Below, one piece after another: positions 13,762 through 17,000 of a stretch of 17,000 nt of DNA. The DNA comes from an uncultured Alphaproteobacteria bacterium (GTDB taxonomy: Bacteria > Pseudomonadota > Alphaproteobacteria > Rickettsiales > UBA1997), in NCBI GenBank assembly GCA_903927415.1, contig CAIYMZ010000129.1, positions 1-17,000 on the forward strand, given 5' to 3'. How positions within the stretch are numbered: position 1 is the first letter of the stretch; the number at the start of each line of letters is the position of its first letter. Made by a program: the position numbers and the translations under genes. A model generated the notes under the pieces. It worked only from the letters and a program-made list of their open reading frames with translations. It did not search any database and was not told the origin of the DNA.

Positions 13762-15584
13762 TCTCTTCCACCTCCACCACGAGCAACTGCAGCGCCTCCA
13801 ACAACGGCACTTGCTCCCGCACCACCAACATCAGCTGTTGGGACTGACCTTGTGGAAAATTTTTCTAGATGGGTTTTTGTTACTGTGATGATTCCTCTTT
13901 CTCGGTCGTAGGCTAATTCTCCTCCTCTATGCATGTCACCCAATCTTCCATCAAGCGTTACTACTGATTCAGCGCCGCCCGCTCCTCCAGCGTCTGATAA
14001 TAGCAGGGTTCTAGCACCAGCTTCTTTCATCGCCTTAGCTTCTTTTGAAGTAACTGAAAAACTAAGAGTGGTTCCGTGAAAATCTGAAAATTTTATTTCA
14101 CCAACAAGACTCTCACCAATTTCAGATTTTATTTTTTCAGCAATACATTCACGAATTTTTTGACATGATTTTGACTTCATCGGATCTATTCCAGCCGTAG
14201 CAAGACGATCGGAAAGACATTTGTAAATCTCAAACAAATCTGCCGCTTCCAATCCGTCTTTACTTACCTCTACCAGATCTCCAATTAGGTGAGAGTTTTT
14301 GTTAAAAATTCTGACTCCTCGTTCTAATTCTGGATGGATTTTGTCTTCGCCTTCTGTTTGTTTTTGTGGAGCGAGGTTGTTTATTATTTCGATAATTTGG
14401 TCTTTGGTAAGGGATGGCGAAGATTTGTCAATTTTGGGTTTAGACAATGTAGGTTCCATGCTGCTGATAGCTTTGCTGTCACCTTGTGCGATTGCTCTAG
14501 AGTAGTATAAAATGGCTAAAGATCTGTTTTTTTCACCACCAATTCCATTAAGGCATAAGTAAGCGAGATTGCGTTGAGCTACAGCATCTCCTTGATCTGC
14601 TGTTAATTGGTAAAGACTTCTTGCTTTAACCGCATCTTTTTCACCGCCAATTCCATTAAGGCATAAGTAAGCGAGATTGCGTTGAGCTACAGCATCTCCT
14701 TGATCTGCCGCTAATTGGTAAAGACTTTTTGCTTTACCCGCATCTTTTTCACCACCAATTCCATTAAGGCGTAAGTAAGCGAGATTGCTTTGAGCTGTGA
14801 CATATCCTTGATCTGCTGCTAATTGGTAAAAGCGTATTGCTCTCTTTACGTCTTTTCCACAACCACCGATTCCTTGTTGATAGCACGTAGCAAGACCATC
14901 GTAAATTATAACATATTCTGCTTGAGCTTCATCATATTGCCGCTTTCTTTCTACATCTGCTTTTGCTGCAACTTGAGCTTCACCGTTTTGTACATCTGCT
15001 ATTGCGAAACTTTTTTCGAAACTTTCTCTTACAGTTGCAGGATTATTGCTCTGCTTTTCTGCTGCCACTTTAAAAAATTCTACCGCTTTTTTTTGATCAT
15101 CATGATCTCCGTAGAGATACCACCAACCAACAACCGCTTGCAATGCAGGATTCGATCCATCCTCCGGAATCTCTTTCCTTATTGCCTCAATCACGCTTTC
15201 AAAACCATCTCGTAATTCTCTGTCATATTCAAAATTGGCATTTCTGTAAAAGATTTTTTTGTCAGATCCTGAAACGGTGAATTCTGACGTAAGATGGAGA
15301 AATTGCGACAAGCTGAAGTCAACAAACTCCTCTAAATTTTTATACCCAGCTTGAAGCTCTGGGTCTTCCATTCTTGCCTTTCTCCATTTGTTGATAGCTT
15401 TCCCGATTTCTGGAAATTCTGCACATAGATTGCGAATTCTTGCTCTTGGAGCGGAAAGATCGCAGCCATAGAGGTTAAAAAATTCTTTCCCTCTGCCAGT
15501 AGATGCACTGACCATCAATGTTTCAGCATCTGCTTTTGTTTCTTCAACACCACCCTCTCCTTCTGTCACTGCTCCACGAGACAT
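13758..15584 (-). CDS. Sel1-repeat (TPR-like) protein, candidate effector
   Basis: A 608-residue protein without signal peptide or membrane segment. The N-terminal 220 residues are an unrecognised, mostly helical region. Tandem Sel1-like repeats of 36 residues cover about 222-375, with the pattern LYQLAADQGDAVAQRNLAYL followed by NGIGGEKD. The region from about 385 to 608 has no recognised domain. The last 25 residues are Gly/Ala-rich, ending GGAAVARGGGGRD. Sel1 repeats form alpha-solenoid protein-binding surfaces and are frequent in secreted effectors of intracellular bacteria such as Legionella. With a VirD4 in the same window, an exported role is a reasonable but untested inference. The repeats are nearly identical at DNA level (14527-14850), pointing to recent expansion. 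The ATG is preceded by AT-rich DNA with no Shine-Dalgarno. The stop overlaps the hisF stop by convergence. Confidence 0.85.
   Translation of the reverse strand: MSRGAVTEGEGGVEETKADAETLMVSASTGRGKEFFNLYGCDLSAPRARIRNLCAEFPEIGKAINKWRKARMEDPELQAGYKNLEEFVDFSLSQFLHLTSEFTVSGSDKKIFYRNANFEYDRELRDGFESVIEAIRKEIPEDGSNPALQAVVGWWYLYGDHDDQKKAVEFFKVAAEKQSNNPATVRESFEKSFAIADVQNGEAQVAAKADVERKRQYDEAQAEYVIIYDGLATCYQQGIGGCGKDVKRAIRFYQLAADQGYVTAQSNLAYLRLNGIGGEKDAGKAKSLYQLAADQGDAVAQRNLAYLCLNGIGGEKDAVKARSLYQLTADQGDAVAQRNLAYLCLNGIGGEKNRSLAILYYSRAIAQGDSKAISSMEPTLSKPKIDKSSPSLTKDQIIEIINNLAPQKQTEGEDKIHPELERGVRIFNKNSHLIGDLVEVSKDGLEAADLFEIYKCLSDRLATAGIDPMKSKSCQKIRECIAEKIKSEIGESLVGEIKFSDFHGTTLSFSVTSKEAKAMKEAGARTLLLSDAGGAGGAESVVTLDGRLGDMHRGGELAYDRERGIITVTKTHLEKFSTRSVPTADVGGAGASAVVGGAAVARGGGGRD
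14527..14850 (-). repeat. Three tandem 108-bp repeats encoding Sel1 units
   Basis: Units at 14527-14634, 14635-14742 and 14743-14850 each encode one 36-residue Sel1 repeat. The first two differ at only five of 108 positions. The third is more diverged, with most changes in its right-hand half. A fourth, poorly conserved unit follows with one extra codon (GGCGKDV in place of GGEKD). High DNA identity indicates recent duplication by recombination or slippage. Confidence 0.9.
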
Positions 15585-15653
15585 AAAAACTCTTAAAAAA
15601 AATTAATAAAATCCGTAATGACAAACTGATAAATCCGTCGATTACAAACATTT

Positions 15654-16082
15654 TCACGAATAAAAATTCTTCACCTTCCTCCTCCTAGGTCGCGCAATCG
15701 CAATCGTCAATCCGACCAGATGTTTTCTAGCTTGCGGATTTTCGATTCGATTAAACGCACTCACTAGTGGCAAAAGTTCTTTGTTAAATTCCGCCAATTC
15801 TTTTTTCTGTTTTTTGTCAGTTTCGAAATCGTAATTGTAATACATTCGGTCAGCTTTCAGGCCGGAAAAAAAATCACTGATCGGTCTTTTTAAGAGCTGA
15901 GAAATTTCAAAAAGTCTGCAAGCCGCAATGCGATTTTTTGCTTTTTCGTATTTTTGAATTTGTTGAAACGTAACGCCAATGATGTCTCCAAGCTCTTCCT
16001 GACTCATTCCGGCGACTAGACGAAATTGACGAAGTTTTTTTGCGATGTGGATGTCAATTGGAGTGATTTTGTCGAGTAGCAT
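15654..16082 (-). CDS. XRE-family helix-turn-helix transcriptional regulator
   Basis: A 142-residue Cro/CI-type regulator. The HTH lies at about residues 14-70: KKLRQFRLVAGMSQEELGDI is followed by the recognition helix segment VTFQQIQKYEKAKNRI. Its C-terminal part is an uncharacterised helical region with a basic end (RPRRRKVKNF). Its start codon overlaps the 3' end of lnt by 29 bases, so the two are cotranscribed and possibly translationally coupled. The lnt-XRE pair is widespread in alphaproteobacteria, which supports vertical inheritance over a phage origin. The regulated genes are unknown. Confidence 0.92.
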   Translation of the reverse strand: MLLDKITPIDIHIAKKLRQFRLVAGMSQEELGDIIGVTFQQIQKYEKAKNRIAACRLFEISQLLKRPISDFFSGLKADRMYYNYDFETDKKQKKELAEFNKELLPLVSAFNRIENPQARKHLVGLTIAIARPRRRKVKNFYS

Positions 16083-17000
16083 AGGTTTCTTTTGTGGTGA
16101 TTAAAAAAAGTGACATCACCGCAAGCAGCAACATCAAGGGTTTATAGCCATAATTTGCATAAATTGTCGGCGCAAGATTTTTGATTAAATCAACATCGAT
16201 GATTCCCTCTTGATTCAAATCGATCTTTTTTACCACTCGACCGAATGGATCGACAAAAGCTGTGATACCAGTTCCAGCAACGCGCGCCAGTGGAATTCCT
16301 TGTTCAATCGCGCGCATTCTCGCCATGTTGAAATGCTGATACGGACCAGAGCTGACACCAAACCACGCATCATTCGTCAGGTTAATTAACAAGTCAGGAC
16401 GAGAATTTTTTTGCACAATTTCATCCGTAAAAATTACTTCATAGCAAAGTAACGGACTGAATGAGAAGCCGCTTGTAGCAATGGTTTGTGGGCCAACGCC
16501 TTCGCTAAATCCAACAGCTCCATCCGTAATTTTTTCAACAAAAGGAAGAAATTTTTGCAGCGGAATATATTCGCCAAATGGCACGAGATGATGCTTGTCG
16601 TAAAAATTTTTCACCGAATTTTTTTCGATTACAAAGACGCTGTTCCAAACATTTTTTATATTTTCCTCATCACGCTCAAGCCTTATTCCGCCAGTGATTA
16701 GAGGCATCACAAAATTTAATTTTTTAACTAATTCAGAATTATTTTCGATCGCGTAAGGCACCGAAGTTTCAGACCAAATCACAGCTTTCACATCATCCAA
16801 ACTTTGCGAATTTGTTAACTCAATATGCTTCAAAAGATTTTTATATTTTTCTTCCACATCCCATTTCATCTCTTGCTTAATGTTAGCTTGCACTAGGCGT
16901 AACTTGGTTTTGTCGGTGGTGATTAATTTTTTATCATCGATGTAAAAAAATCCGAAAAGAAAATTTCCGATAAAAAATAAAACTAAAATTCCTGCAAAAA
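16054..17000 (-). CDS. lnt: Apolipoprotein N-acyltransferase (partial, 5' end outside window)
   Basis: Lnt transfers the third acyl chain to the N-terminal cysteine of lipoproteins at the periplasmic face of the inner membrane. About 315 C-terminal codons are visible and the frame stays open to the window edge; the full protein is usually about 500 residues. A GTG at 16893 would start inside the conserved RLVQANI stretch, so it is not the real start. The visible part begins with a membrane helix (AGILVLFFIGNFLFGFF), then the nitrilase-fold domain with the catalytic triad in order: Glu in IWSETSVP, Lys in YDKHHLVPFGEYIP, Cys in PLLCYEVIF. A final membrane helix (PLMLLLAVMSLFLI) closes it. The 3' end overlaps the XRE regulator gene. 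Confidence 0.94.
   Translation of the reverse strand, partial: FAGILVLFFIGNFLFGFFYIDDKKLITTDKTKLRLVQANIKQEMKWDVEEKYKNLLKHIELTNSQSLDDVKAVIWSETSVPYAIENNSELVKKLNFVMPLITGGIRLERDEENIKNVWNSVFVIEKNSVKNFYDKHHLVPFGEYIPLQKFLPFVEKITDGAVGFSEGVGPQTIATSGFSFSPLLCYEVIFTDEIVQKNSRPDLLINLTNDAWFGVSSGPYQHFNMARMRAIEQGIPLARVAGTGITAFVDPFGRVVKKIDLNQEGIIDVDLIKNLAPTIYANYGYKPLMLLLAVMSLFLITTKETYATRQNHSN

Noticed and set aside
14527..14850. Regular direct repeats as a CRISPR array
   Set aside because: The 108-bp units have no spacer, are coding in frame, and each encodes a Sel1 repeat.
16054..16893. GTG at 16893 as the start of lnt
   Set aside because: The frame continues upstream to the window edge through Lnt-like sequence including a membrane helix, so the gene is simply cut by the window.

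Overview
The window reads as a chromosome segment of an AT-rich alphaproteobacterium, most likely from or near the Rickettsiales or another host-associated lineage. The pointers are a VirD4-type coupling protein of a type IV secretion system (T4SS), the alphaproteobacterial linkages argS-SPOR protein and lnt-XRE regulator, a Sel1-repeat protein without signal peptide, and palindromic repeats inserted in frame into housekeeping genes in the manner of Rickettsia palindromic elements. A hisF gene argues for a lineage less reduced than Rickettsia or Wolbachia. No taxonomic marker such as 16S rRNA is present, so this placement is inference.

Layout. 1-126: a GC-rich hairpin repeat and a block of 7-bp repeats. 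127-2781: argS, with a 96-bp palindromic element inside the gene, then a SPOR-domain membrane protein. 2795-3744: small genes on alternating strands (sdhE on minus, an unrecognised small frame on plus, a HIT-family hydrolase on minus). 3745-5628: a heptad-repeat inverted repeat between the divergent HIT gene and recN, recN with a 63-bp in-frame insertion, and a further palindromic element after its stop. 5700-7610: virD4 alone, without other vir genes. 7732-11569: nusA and infB, lacking the usual flanking rimP and rbfA within the window. 11610-13761: a prepilin-like protein with a probable lectin-like (LamG/concanavalin-type) domain, a cytochrome b561 and hisF, closely spaced. 13758-17000 on the minus strand: lnt (5' end beyond the window), an XRE regulator overlapping it, and the Sel1-repeat protein.

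Functionally most of the window is housekeeping: tRNA charging, translation initiation, transcription elongation, DNA repair, flavinylation of succinate dehydrogenase, lipoprotein maturation and histidine synthesis. The accessory layer is the T4SS coupling protein, the Sel1 protein (a candidate host-interaction protein) and the prepilin-like surface protein. The most unusual layer is repeated DNA. Heptad tandem repeats recur in several gene-start or intergenic regions, and the same ACTTACG unit appears inside the recN insertion. Palindromic elements lie inside argS, inside recN and just after recN. No convincing Shine-Dalgarno sequence is visible before the genes. There are no rRNA, tRNA, CRISPR or IS transposase genes that I can see, and no gap over 300 bp without a gene.
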